A stretch of DNA of 64,000 nt from the NCBI RefSeq assembly GCF_004337985.1, contig NC_043741.1, positions 7,105,126 to 7,169,125 of the forward strand, given 5' to 3'. How positions within the stretch are numbered: the stretch's first letter is position 1; each line of letters starts with the position of its first letter. The stretch is from Pyricularia pennisetigena. Its lineage: Eukaryota > Ascomycota > Sordariomycetes > Magnaporthales > Pyriculariaceae. This document shows, in pieces, positions 45,582 through 57,694 of this stretch. The notes below the pieces were generated by a model that made no database searches, was not told where the DNA came from, and was given only the letters and a program-made list of their open reading frames with translations. A program made the position numbers and the translations under genes.

Positions 45582-46459
45582 TATCCATTACGATAATGTG
45601 GTTAAAAATTAAAAAAGGAAATTTTTCTCGTCATTGTTTTGAAATTGTGGAAAAAATGGGATTATATTTAATTTGTCCGTTTGATTAAACAATGGAATTC
45701 AAAATAATCGATAACGGGGAAATATCGGTTAAGTTTTGAATTAAAAATTTGTTAATATTAAAAATTTGCATTGGTCAATTATTTTTTTTGGCATTGTTAT
45801 TTGTCGCCAGGTTTTCCGTATACAAATATGGTAAAAACAGAACAGAAACAAACGTCAACAAATTCCCAACTTTCCCAAATTAGACCAAATGTTACCATAT
45901 AATAAATAAGCATTTTTTTAAATTATCGGATATTTAAATTAATAATTTGTAAATCTCGGGTTAATTTACGTCGAGCCCATTCAGTATTGTTACATTTTCT
46001 TTAAATAAATAAACCCCGAATTACTTTTACAATTACGGGAAATTTCAAAAACACCTTCAACTATTATTCATTCAAAAAATAATTTACAAAAAAGAGGAGG
46101 GAAAATCAAAAAAACCGAAAAAGGACAACTGGGGGTAAATTACCAAATCCAAATACCGAAAGACTTAACAAACGGGTATAAAAAAATATATAATAAGAGA
46201 CTAATCGTGCAAAACGGTTTAAGCCTGGCAGTAAAAAATAAATTGGTTATATTAGACGGTTATATTTTAATAATTATTCAAAATGATTGTGTTAAAAAAA
46301 ATACACCGATTGCAATCCCGTACAAATTTTGTAATCACCAAAATCGCTTTTTAGCGCTTGGTTAAAGATCAAATATCTACAATTGCGCCTTATAGCATAT
46401 TTCAAATACAAAAAAAAGCTTTAATAGTATTGCAAAAAACGGCGGATATGTTTTTGGTA
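45582..46459. repeat. RIP-mutated AT-rich DNA between the TIR element and the Gypsy 5' LTR
   Basis: No gene supported. This is AT-rich sequence of RIP type. It ends with the TGGTA (46455-46459) that forms the left target-site duplication of the LTR element. Confidence 0.5.
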
Positions 46460-46647
46460 TGTTATGGATTCGTGCCTAAGGCACGTATCACGTGATAAGA
46501 TACAAGAGCGGGTCAGGGACAATATATAAGGGGAAGGACACTACCACGACCCGGACATGCACCTTTTCCTCCCTTTTCCCCCAACGTTAGTAATAATACC
46601 AACAAAAATATTTAACGGTCTTAAAGCCGTTGGTTTACCCTATAATA
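46460..46647 (+). repeat. 5' LTR
   Basis: 188 bp, nearly identical to 53818-54005; the differences I see are almost all C/T or G/A. It contains a TATATAA-type promoter motif at about 46523-46529. The right end reads CCCTATAATA where the intact terminus would end CA. Confidence 0.9.
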
Positions 46648-46676
46648 TTTACTAACGCTCAAATTTAAACACGATA

Positions 46677-47767
46677 ATGGTTAACCCAAGGCCAGGCGCG
46701 GGAAGGGAAATTTACGATTTTTACCAAAATTTGGTCGCGAATATCGCGATATTGGAGGAGCGTATCGTTTAAATGCAATTACATTTTTTAAACGCAGGCG
46801 CGATCGCGCAAAAATAACGCCCTAAAAAAAAACTTTTACGTAACCCCCCATTATACGACGGCGCACCGGTTGCGTTTACAATTTGGAAATAAATTATTTC
46901 GTATAAATTAGTACGCGACGCGGAATTTGTCGGAAATTAGCGCGACCAATTCGAATACGTATAATTTAACTTTATTATTATAATATAGGATATCGTCCGT
47001 TTTTTTTACGAAATAAAAGGTATGGAAAAGGAATATAATTACGAAGATTTTATCGAATATTTGGGACGCACGTACGACGATTTTTATAAAAAAATTTAAA
47101 CCCTCGCCGAATTGGAGGTATTCCGAATACGATACGGCGAATCGTTCGCATATTTCTTTATTAAATTCGAACGCCTCCTTATTGCGGCCGGGGGTTTTAA
47201 ATAGTTAAACGAAATACGGGCCAATTATTTGCGTTTCCGGGTCGTTAACCGGATAAAAAAGGCGTCGGTAGGAAAGGGTATCGTTTCCGATTTTTACCAC
47301 GGATTTATCGTTATATACCGCTATATCGCCCAGGATTTGGAGGCCATTAATTTAAATAAACGTTTCGGCCAAAAACGGAACGCCCCCCTCCCAAATTCCT
47401 TATAAATAAATTTAAAAAATATAATAATAACGGGCGTATTAGCGATAAAGGTTAACCGAAACCGTTACAACGTTGGTAAAAAACGAAAAAAGCGTCGATT
47501 GGATGGAAATAAAAAGAAGGATAAAGTTTTATAAATATCCGTTTAAAAATTCCAGCGACGCCGTAAAACGGGGGCCTGTTTCCGTTGCGGGTCCGCCTCC
47601 CATTACGCCCAAAATTACCAATTCGCACCGGTTATACGTCCGACGTTAAACGACCCCGAAAAAGGAAAAAATTAATTTTGGGTTATAATTTTAACCCAGG
47701 GGCAAACCGACGCGACGGGCCCGGATTACCCTATAATACGCCAATAAATATAAATCGGAAAAAATAA
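46677..47767 (+). pseudogene. gag region with CCHC zinc knuckle
   Basis: Begins at ATG 46677, 30 bp after the 5' LTR, and is interrupted by numerous TAA codons (the first after about 31 codons). Near the end, 47577-47618 encodes a retroviral-type knuckle, C-x2-C-x4-H-x4-[C], in which the last Cys codon is now TAC (Tyr), a G-to-A change. The product would be the nucleocapsid/structural protein of the element. Not functional. Confidence 0.7.
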
Positions 47768-47779
47768 TTAAAAAAATAT

Positions 47780-50700
47780 AAATTATAATGGATGGGCGAT
47801 TATTTTTTATCCCGGTTTTAATTAATTTGACGAAATATATTATTATATAAATGGATTTAGGGTGCGAATATTACGCGGTTATAAACAAAAATTATACCGA
47901 AAAATTGGGAATAATAAAAGTTTTTTTATTATAAATCCGCCGGTTGGGCACGGTAACGGGACGAATACGAACCGATATACGGGAAATAAATAATTGCGAC
48001 GTGGATATCGACGGTTAATCCGCGCCGATATCCTTTTATATAATTCCGGGATTAACGCAGGATTTATTTTTGGGATTTTTTTGGATAACCCACCGGAAAA
48101 TGGTATTTAACCCAAATTAAAAAAGGTTGAAAATAAGGTCCGTTAAAGGGTTATTCGTGCAGAAATTGTTCCTGCGTCCGAAAAACGGGAAATTTACGGT
48201 GGTTATAGGCAACGTATTCCTGGCCGCGGCCCGAAAAACAAAAAAAAATACGAACAAATAAATGGAATTCGTTTTTATTTCGTTACGAAATATAACCCGG
48301 GTCCTAATTTTAACGGCGGTAAATAAAAACGACGCAGGGCCCCCGGCGACGTTACCCGCAAAATTAAAAAATTTCGAGGATTTATTTAACGACGGTAAAA
48401 TTTCGGTTTTACCCCCGTATAAAAGCGAATTGGATTATTATATCCGGATCCAAAAGGATAACGACGGTAAATCCCCGCCGTTATTATGGGGCCGGTTATA
48501 TTATATACCGCGCGATTAATTGTTGGAATTACGGCGATAAATAATCCGTATAATGGATAAAAAATGGATCCGAATAAACGCGTCGTTAACCGCAACCCCG
48601 GTCCTAATAATCCGGAAAATTTTTGGAAAATGGCGTTTATACGTCGATTGTAAAATATTAAACGCTATTATAATATAGGACCGGTATTTTTTACCATTAA
48701 TTAAAAAAATATTCCGCTTTTTATCCGGAGTAAAATGGTTTATTAAAGTAAACGTGCGCGCAATTTTCCATAAATTACGCGTGGCCGAAAAAAATAAATA
48801 TTTTACAGTTTTTCGCACAAAATTCGGATTGTTCGAATAATTGGTATATTTATTCGGATTAGCGGGCGTCCCGGCCACGTTCCAGCGATATATTAACGGC
48901 GTTTTCGGGAATATATTGGACGATTATATATTAATATATTTGGACAATATTTTAATATATACGTCCGGTTCCAAAACAGATTATTGGCGGAAAATTACCC
49001 ACATTTTGGGAAAATTAAAAAAAGCGGGTTTAAATTTGGATTTCGATAAAAACGCGTTCGCGGTTATTTCCGTTAAATATTTGGGGTTTATTATATACGT
49101 TAATATAAACGTGGAAACCGATCCGGAAAAATTACGCGCGATCCGGGAATGGGAAACCCCGACGAAATTACGAGGATTGCGCGGTTTTTTAGGATTCGCA
49201 AATTTTTACCGGGATTTTATAAACGGGTATTCGGGTTTAACGGCGCCCCTATCTCGATTTATTAAAAAAAATACCGTTTAAATGGATACCGGAGGAAAAT
49301 ATTGCTTTTAAAATATTTAAATAAATATTTTTGCAAGCGTTAATATTGGTTTAATGGAGCGACGAAACGGAAACGAAAATAAAAACGGATTGTTCCGGCG
49401 CAACCATTGGGGGGGTATTGGTATAAAAAAGGAAGGACGGGTTATAAAAACCGGTAATATTCCATTCCGTTAAATTAACGACGGTTTAACGCAATTATAT
49501 TATTTACGATAAGGAATTGCTCGCGGTCGTCCATTATTTACAAATATAAAAAACGGAATTACGTAATATCCGTTTTTTTTTTACTATTTTTACGGATTAT
49601 AAAACGTTCGAATATTTTACGAAACCGAGGGTAATGTCGGAACGGTAAATGCGGTGGGCCGAAATCCTATCCAAATTTAATTACGTTTTAAAATACCGAC
49701 TAAGGAAATACGCGATAATCCCCGACGCGCTATCGAAACGGGAACAAGACGAAACCAGCGAAAAAAAGCGAGCGATAATATTACGCCTAATACCCAGTAA
49801 AACCACAATCGGTATTTTTTAAATATTATTATAAAATATATTACCGGCGGTCCCGGAAAAAATATTTATTTTCCAGCAATTTTATATAATAAAATTTTGG
49901 AACGAAATAATGGAAAAAAACCCAATATACGCCCGTAAACGTAACGCGGTTTAATAAAATATAAAACAATTTTTACCCGAAGCCGAAACGATAGTATAAA
50001 TAACGGATTATTTAATAAACGCCTCCGGTACGTTATTATACAAAAACCGTTTTTAATTACCCAATTGGGAACCCTTAACCACGGCAATTTTGTAACGAAT
50101 TTATAAATCCCTAATAATTGGTTATTGCGGTAAAAATAACATATTTACGATTTTGGTTCGAAATTATTATTGGGACGGGATAACCGAATATATCCGACAA
50201 TTTGTACGCAATTATAATATATACCGCAGGATAAAATTATCGAAACGACGCAAATAAAAGCTGTTACAACCCCTACCAATACCGGATAAATTTTGGAAAC
50301 AAATTTCCATCGATTTTATAACGGATTTTTTAAATAATAATGCGGACGCGCCGCGTTATATAATGGTTATAATTAATAAATTTTCCAAATATATCCAATT
50401 AAAAGCGATAAATTCGATAAAGGCCGAAATTTGCGCCGCGAAATTCGTTTCCACCTGGTGGCGGTTTAGGGGTTTTTTCAACGCGATTATATCGGACCGG
50501 GGGTTGGATTGGGTAAAGGGTTTTTGGTCGGAATTATGCCGATAAATAGGAATTTTACAATTATTATTAACGTTTTACCACCTAAAAACGGACGGGGGTA
50601 CGGAACGGATTAATTAAAAAATGCAGCATTATTTAAAGGTTTTCGTGGTATTCGACCAAATAAATTGGCCCGGATATTTACCGGTTATTTAATTAACGTT

Positions 50701-51407
50701 AAATAATAGGAATTCGTTAACCACGGGAATTAATTTTAATAAATTATTATTAAAATACGAAGTAAACGCGGTCCCGGTAATATAGGCAAACGGACGACCG
50801 GGTTCCACGCCCAAAAATTGCGCGAATTTGTTTTTACAGCATTTTAAAAACGGTATAAACGTGGCCCACGCCGTTATAATTTATATACAATAACGCCAAA
50901 AAAAACGCGAATAAAATACGGAAACCGGCGAACCGTTTCAAAATAGGGGATAAAATTTTTTTCAACCTACGGAACGTTAAAATTAATCGCCCGAATAAAA
51001 AATTTAATTTCGTAATAAATAAATACACGGTCGTAGCGATTTTTACACCATTAATAATTACGTTAAACGTCCCGAAAGGAATCCACCCCATTTTTTACGT
51101 AAAATTAATCGAAAAAACCGCGAACGACCTATTACCGTCCCAAATTCGTACCGATATTAAACCCGGCCCGTTATTAATCCCATCCAATTTAAATAACGAA
51201 ACCGCGGAAAAATAGGTGGTGGAGGAAATCCTGGCCGCGAAAAACGTAATAAGGAAAGGACGTAAACGTAAAATTTTGGTAAAATGGAAAGGGTACGATA
51301 AATTTACGTGGGAAGATTTGGTAGCAGTGGAAAATATACGGGTATTGGACGAATTCGAAACAAAATGGGGGCCGGTCCAAATAAATAATGGCCCAATATC
51401 GAAATAA
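47780..51407 (+). pseudogene. pol region: protease, RT, RNase H, integrase, chromodomain
   Basis: Stop-ridden but readable. Protease (about 47850): the catalytic D-S-G now reads D-L-G (TTA). Reverse transcriptase (about 48720-49280): palm block FGLAGVPATFQ is kept, while the catalytic Y-L-D-D reads Y-L-D-N. RNase H lies at about 49370-49760. Integrase zinc-binding region is near 49.9-50.2 kb and the core is at 50363-50700, with ISDRG near 50490. The chromodomain (51216-51370) reads VEEILAAKNVIRKG and ILVKWKGYDKFTWED, ending at TAA 51405. Both active-site changes are C-to-T/G-to-A transitions. Chromodomains direct such elements to heterochromatin (family knowledge). Confidence 0.85.
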
Positions 51408-51707
51408 CGTTAATAATTAAATATTTAACCGGATTAAAAATTTACCATAATTAATTAAAAGGTCGACGATTCCCCGGAAAAAAAGCGACGCGGTAAACCC
51501 AAAACTAATATTAATTTAATTAAACGTACGGTAAAAAAAACACGCAAAATTAAACCTTTTACCGGGGCGAAATATAACGAAAATAAACCGACGATTATAT
51601 AACCCGCGCCTATTTTTGGGGCGACGTGGCCGCATCCCACCCACCCAATTTTCGAATTAAATTAATATATATAAAACGAAGCGATAATTTTACGCGGCGA
51701 TAAAATA

Positions 51708-53060
51708 TTAATTAAAAACCGAATTATACGCCTCCGATTCGCTATCCAGGTTTCCCTTTTTTTTATTTTTTTTTTTTATTTCGACGTCCTCCTTTTTTAT
51801 TTTATTATTTTCCGCGTTATCCTTAAAAACCGGGAGTTCCCACTGTTCGGCGAATTAATTAATTTCCCGCAATAGGGCGGTATAGCGTCGGGTAGCATTT
51901 TTAATTAAAAAAGGTTTACGACGGGATTTTCCAAAAAACGGGCTTTTGCCTATATTACGACCAAAAATACGAAAGCGCGACGAAATAAGGGTACGGGGAC
52001 GCGAAAAACCAAATATATACCGAATCGGGGCACGAACAAAACGAAACGCGACGGGGTAACGCGAAAAAGGAATTTCGAAACGTCGGCGGGGCGTGGTAAT
52101 AATAAGGGCGAAAAGGCGTGGGGAATGCGCGGGGCGGAACTGGTGTATAGGAACGGCGGGGGAAGGGGTTAAAACGGTAATTAAAATAACGAAGGCGTTA
52201 TTATTTCGGCGCGCTTTTTGCAGGTTTTCCTTATAACGCGACGTATTGCGTTCCTGAAAAAATTTTTAAAAATTAATAACGTTATCGAAATAATTAAATA
52301 TTAAAAAAATTAAACGTATTTCCAGGTAAATAAAGCCGCGTGCGAGAATTTGCACCAATTAACGGTCACGATTACCGCCGCTGCGAAAAAGGGTATTAAA
52401 TATAGCGGTAAAAACAATAATTTTGGTAAAAATCGTTACGGCCCCGGAATTCGCCATTTTATTTTACGCGTCCTGGTAAACGCGAACCTAATTGGTATAC
52501 GCGGTAAAAAAATTTCGAAACAATACGGTATTTTTACCAGGGATTTTTTTGCTATCCACGACGGTGCTTTTAATTAAAGGTTAAACGATATAACGATTAT
52601 TATAAATCGTGGTTTTTAATTCCCGCAAACGGCGGCGGAAAATAGGGTTAAAGGCGTAGGCGGCCTCGCTGTAATAATAATACGATTTTTTAATATCGCG
52701 GTATCGCTGGTAACCAATACCGTCGGGGGCAAGGCCATATTCCCAAACCCCGTTAATTTTAAACGTTTTTATACAAAAAACGCAAAAAAAAATACATTTT
52801 CCGGGGCGGTATATTCGTCGTTATTTAAATTACCCTGGAATTCCGCGGTACCGATAACGCGACGAAAACGTTACGAATATAAATTAACGATACCACCCAA
52901 TCGGTATTTAATCGATATAATTTACAAATGGGCGGCCGTTATTATTATATAACGAAAGCAATTAATTATTACGGTGGGGAGGCCGGTTATTTCCATTACC
53001 GGTATTAATTTATCCAGGCGTTATTTGGGACGCGATTAAAGAAATAAAAGCCCGGGATAT
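51708..53060 (-). pseudogene. extra coding frame on the opposite strand inside the Gypsy element
   Basis: Between the pol stop and the 3' LTR the minus strand carries one frame that can be followed without frameshift from about 53060 down to TAA 51708. The last 182 codons (52254-51708) contain a single TAA, at 51855-51857. The upstream part holds about a dozen TAA/TAG codons. The reading is protein-like: GVWEYGLAPDGIGYQRYRDI, then SEAAYAFNPIFRRRLREL, NKMANSGAVTIFTKII, ERNTSRYKENLQKARRNN, and an acidic/basic tail. I do not recognise a family. RIP depletes TGA everywhere here, so the lack of TGA is not evidence by itself. The upstream limit is undefined, and chance openness cannot be excluded. 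Confidence 0.4.
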
Positions 53061-53342
53061 AATAACGACGCGGTAACGATAAATAACGATACGAATAATA
53101 AATAGGAACGAATAGGAAGTAAAAACGGCCGAAATAAAAGCAGTACAAATAAAAAGCAAAGCGAGGGGAAAACGGGAAAAATCGATAAAATAATAAAAAA
53201 GGGAGGGAATAGGGACGAAAAGGATTTGAATGGAGGAAAAATTGGAAGGTAAAAGGGATTAGGACGATAACGCGAGGAAAAATGCGAAAAACAAAAACCG
53301 CAACCATTACGGGAAAGGAATTATGCTAATAAATAAACGAAC

Positions 53343-53702
53343 CTATACCGCCTAAGGTGAGAGGAAGGTAAACCGCGATAAATACCCGCAAACGGCAAAT
53401 ACGACAAAAAAACCGCAATATTACCGCAACCAAAGGCAGGAAGGCAAAACCCGACCACGACCCTATACCGCCCAAAATAAAAGGAAAATAAACCGCGATA
53501 ATTACCCGTAAACGGTAAATACGATAAAAACGCCACAATATAACCGCAACCAAAAACGGGAGGACAAAATTCGACCACGGACTTATACCAATTAAAATTA
53601 GGAAAAGGCGAACCACGATAACCGCCCGTAAACGGATCCGGGGATAAAGGGCCCGCGACATAACCGCGGCCGAAAATAGGAGGGCAAAACCCGACCACGG
53701 GC
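53343..53702. repeat. three 120-bp tandem repeats before the 3' LTR
   Basis: Three consecutive imperfect copies start at about 53343, 53463 and 53583, and a fourth begins at 53703. Landmarks recur exactly 120 bp apart (CTATACCGCC, AACCGCGATAA, CCCGTAAACGG, ACCGCAACCAAA). 120 is a multiple of three, so a 40-residue repeat would be kept in any frame. Two minus-strand frames are open right across. Confidence 0.85.
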
Positions 53703-53817
53703 TTACACCGCCCGGAATAATAAACGGGTAAATTATATTAGGATACGCGCCCGTTGGATTATTTTTATACCTCCAAATAGGGACTATACCCGATAAAGGA
53801 CGGGCGAATACGGGTTA

Positions 53818-54005
53818 TATTATGGATTCGTACCTAAGGCACGTATTACGTGATAAAATACAAAAACGGGTCAGGGATAATATATAAGGGGAAGGACATT
53901 ACCACGACCCGGATATGCACCTTTTCCTCCCTTCTCCCCCAGCGTTAGTAATAATACCAACAAGGATATTTAACGGTCTTAAGGCCGTTGGCTTACCCTA
54001 TAACA
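53818..54005 (+). repeat. 3' LTR
   Basis: 188-bp partner of the 5' LTR. The leading TG is now TA, and the end is intact (TATAACA). The TGGTA target duplication follows immediately at 54006-54010. Confidence 0.9.
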
Positions 54006-54010
54006 TGGTA

Positions 54011-57000
54011 CAGTTATTTACTGTTTTAAACCTTGCTATTATCCATATAAAGCGGGCTAGAGTGTCGACGAAAAATGTATAACTGGTTCGTTTAATGTTA
54101 AAAGTAATAGGTTATAAGAATTATTTTTAAATATTAAAACATAAAATTCAATTAACCGTTTAGAAATCTTTTTTAAATTTTGTTTTTGTTTAACTGGAAA
54201 TTTACTACGCCAATTAAATTTAAATGAAATTTACGCAATTCAAAGTTTTAGCTACTAAGACCACCGTAGAATAAATAATTAAAACTCGCAGTTATTCCGC
54301 GTATTTAAATTAAATAGCAGGCAAAAGCTCCCCCTCAAACTCTTTAAATATTTTATTGTAAATTGGTTCTATAACTAGCACCTATAACCCTTTTGCCTAA
54401 AATTTAAATATTCTTTGGTAATTAGGCACCCTAACCCAATTACTCGCAATAAATGGGAGCGTAACCCGTCCATCCATATTTTCCTAAATTATTATTAGGT
54501 GCATAATACGAATAAATTTGTTTAATATATTTGTATAAACCTTATACGGGGTTTCTTAAGCCTAAATGCCTTGGACAGGTGTTTTGCGATTAAAAACCCT
54601 ATATTATTTTTAAATACGGAATAGGGCGGTAGTTTTAATATAATTATATTTTACAATCAAAAATCTAAATACGTTATAAAAAATAAAAACGCGCAAAAAA
54701 GTTGCTTTAACCAAGATGAGGGACTGTATAAGCGTAATATAAATCGCTTTGTAAAAATAATTAGGAATTATTCTATTCAAAAAAATGAAAATTTGTAAAA
54801 CTAATTTGGTTTTAATTTTAAATAACTAATATATTTGGTTTATATTAAAATTATAAACCGCGATGTTTTTCGCCCAATAATGCACTTTAGTAACCAGATG
54901 GGCTACCAGGGAGTGCTAATATCGATATATTATATAGCAAGATAAATTACGCTATATTTAAAATTGTTAACCGCATAATTAAATAATTATCCTATACAAC
55001 CATTATAATTTACCAATTTAGCTATTTTAGTTTGATTTAAAATGACCGTTTAACTAAGATGCGCGCTTTTGTGGCGGATATAACGCATTATATTACCAAG
55101 TTTGCAAAGTTTTAGGTGAAATACATTTTCTAAACCTATGGAAAATTTGGCGGATAAATTAACTCGTTTTACCTTCATAGATGTATTATTTATATAATAA
55201 TGCAATAAGCATTTTTTCCTGTTTTTGCACTTTGAATTCGGCTTTTTTCATAGAAATTTGCAAAAACGTTTTAAAAAAATCCTACAAATTATCCAAATCG
55301 TCTACATTTTCCCAATTTTCGTCGTCGATTGGGGTAAAAGTCCGGGATTTCAAACCGAAATTGGATTGTAGGATTTTCTAATATTGGTTTTAAAATTCCC
55401 TGGATGGTTGTATGAAATAGTTACCACGTTATTTTGATATTTAAAAGAGCTATATATAGTAGTTATTCACTTTTTGGCAATAAAATCAACTTTGAATTTA
55501 TTATCTTTTTATTTTCGTACGAATTCAGTAAACGTAAAATATTTATATTCGCTCCGACGTTTTGATTTTCAACGAAATAATGCGGTGTTGAAACGTTTGC
55601 GTGCGCGGTCCTCTATTAATTTAAATTCGTCGCCATTTTTTACTTGCGTTTTTAGTTTTTTGTCGCGAACGCGCGAATGTTAGGCTTTCCGTCCTATTTT
55701 TTCGTCGCTTTTGCGTTTGGGCGCTAAAAACTGTTGATTTTCAAATTAAAACTGAAATACATTATTCAAAATAAAAGTATTTACCCATATTTATAAATAA
55801 TAACAATATCTAAACATAATTAATTACTCCAAATATAGCAAAATTGTAATTAAAATTCAAAATTGAAAATTCTCATTAAATTTCAAATTTTTATTATTTT
55901 AATAAATTTGATAAGTTTTATAAAAAGAAAAATCTTTGCGTTTAAATTCCCAATTTAATTACCCCATTGTCAATTTATTTGCGTTTTACCCAATTAAGTC
56001 CAGCGCCGTCGATAAAAGTTTCGCACTTTAAAGTTAATTAAACTCAAATTAAACCACACCCCGCCTCTATTCACTTTCTCGCAATTGCCAAAAAAACTTC
56101 GGCTTCTAACCCGACCATTTATCCGCACCAATCTTTTTTTTTGTTTTTTATTTTTCGTTATTTATTATTCGCATTGTTTATAACGATTTTTCGTAACCTT
56201 TTTGTCTTTATTAAAAGATTTATCGCCAAAGTATTCTTAATTAATTTGGTGATAATGGTTTCTCGCGCCGAAATTCCCCGTTCGATTGCAGGTAAAAAGC
56301 TTTTAACCTTTTATAATTTATATAAAAAGTTTTGAAAAAAAAGATATTAACAAATAAACACGGGCAAAATCGCCGATTTAAACCTGGTAGTAAATTTTAT
56401 TTATTTTCTATTGTCTAATTATATATTAATTCCACTTTAATAATTATTTGAGGCGAAATTAGGCGGTATTAAAGCACCTTTAAACTATTTGTCCTTAAAA
56501 CTCTTTTCCAAAGTTTGATACGGGAAATGGTTTGAAATTATTAATATAATTCCCGTTTCCAATTAATCGCTTTTATAATTTTGAAAAAACAGCAAAATAT
56601 TTTTTGTGATTTTTTTACAGGTAAAAACCCTTTATTATAACCATCCTATATAGTTATTCTTATATTATTTAACTACCAATTTTTACGCTATCTACGTTCG
56701 CCGTATTATCATCCAAATTAAAAATATGCATTTCGTTAAATATATCCTAAATATCATAAATAAATGGATATACCCCCGTTACTCCAACCAAATTTTGTTT
56801 TAAATAGCTAATTATTTCCGTACTTGCCCCAAAAATAAAAGATTTACATCCCTATTACCCGTCGTTTCGTTTTTACTGTATTCTAATAATTAAAATTTTT
56901 TATACTTTATATTAAAATTCCCAAAAGTTTCCAAAATAGCGAAAATTGCGTTACCTGGCGAAATTATACGTTAAAAACCTCGTAAAACTGCTGGTAAAAT

Positions 57001-57380
57001 ATTCCCCACAATTGTTAGAAAAGATTTACCGCAACTAACTATTACTGCAAATTCGTCGTTTTCGTTTTCGTTTATGGATTCGACTTCCTTTTCGTTTTAA
57101 TTTCTGTTACCTAATAATTTAGGTAAGAATAATTGTAAAAACGAAAAGGAAAAAAGGATAAGAAACAAAATAAAAACTTGCGTAAAAAATAGGAAAAGCA
57201 GCAGGATAACCAGGTTAATTTCAGTAATTTTAATACGGATATGGAAAATATTAATCAAATCGTGTAAAAAACAAAATAATGGGTTTAAAAGGAAAGATAA
57301 TTATTCAAAATGGTTATTATTATTTCTTTTCCATTATATTGCCTTGTTTTTGATTTCAATACCTGCTAATCGATAATTAT
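54011..57380. repeat. RIP-mutated AT-rich repeat DNA
   Basis: No working gene. The DNA is AT-rich and many frames are closed by TAA/TAG. One minus-strand stretch that still looks protein-like is listed at 55181-55690. A short plus-strand hydrophobic frame at 56141-56335 is judged an accident of T-rich sequence. Confidence 0.5.
55181..55690 (-). pseudogene. unidentified degraded coding fragment
   Basis: The minus strand reads, in pieces interrupted by a few TAA/TAG codons, KNGDEFKLIEDRARKRFNTA (about 55650-55580), KSKRRSEYKYFTFTEFVRK, then IQFGLKSRTFTPIDDENWEN (about 55370-55300), FFKTFLQISMKKAEF and KVQKQEKMLIALLYK. The alternation of charged and hydrophobic residues looks like real protein. 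The family is not recognised; a transposon protein is most likely given the setting. Confidence 0.35.
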
Positions 57381-57469
57381 ATTAATGGATACATTTTATT
57401 TACTAAATATTTATCCCAATTTTAACAAATTCGTTTTCTTTTTATATTATTATTCCTTTTTAACCGCCC

Positions 57470-57650
57470 CAATACGAAACCCCGCGGGTTACCCAATTCG
57501 GGTTAAGCCCGCCAGCCCGCGGGCTCCCGTTTACCCGCTAAGAAAACCCGTGGGCCACTACGGGCCCCCGCCAAGAGCCCATGGGTTGGCGGGCCGGGCT
57601 GGGCTAAACCTGTTTTCGGGTTTTGGCAGGCCTTACTTTAGCCCGAGTTC
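57470..57650. repeat. GC-rich island at right edge of the RIP block
   Basis: A dense GC segment with repeated CCCGCGGG and GGGCC motifs between AT-rich DNA and the nucleoside-phosphorylase relic. Partly similar, in inverted orientation, to 41321-41475. Confidence 0.4.
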
Positions 57651-57694
57651 GCTACTCCACACTTTATCGTCTCATTCTCTAGTCCAGTCGCTAC

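Larger units (their letters stand above)
46460..54005 (+). mobile_element. Ty3/Gypsy chromovirus-type LTR retrotransposon, RIP-inactivated
   Basis: A complete element of 7546 bp. The LTRs of 188 bp (46460-46647 and 53818-54005) begin TG and end CA apart from RIP-type transitions. A perfect 5-bp target duplication TGGTA flanks it (46455-46459 and 54006-54010), so both boundaries are secure. Internal order on the plus strand: gag with CCHC knuckle, aspartic protease, reverse transcriptase, RNase H, integrase, C-terminal chromodomain, which is the chromovirus branch of Ty3/Gypsy. About 2.4 kb lie between the chromodomain and the 3' LTR, more than such elements need; this part has its own features below. 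Many TAA/TAG codons and changed catalytic residues show it is dead. Confidence 0.9.

Noticed and set aside
53005..53307. Phe/Tyr-rich minus-strand frame
   Set aside because: Reverse of an A/G-rich stretch; pure composition effect, unlike the frame followed at 51708-53060.
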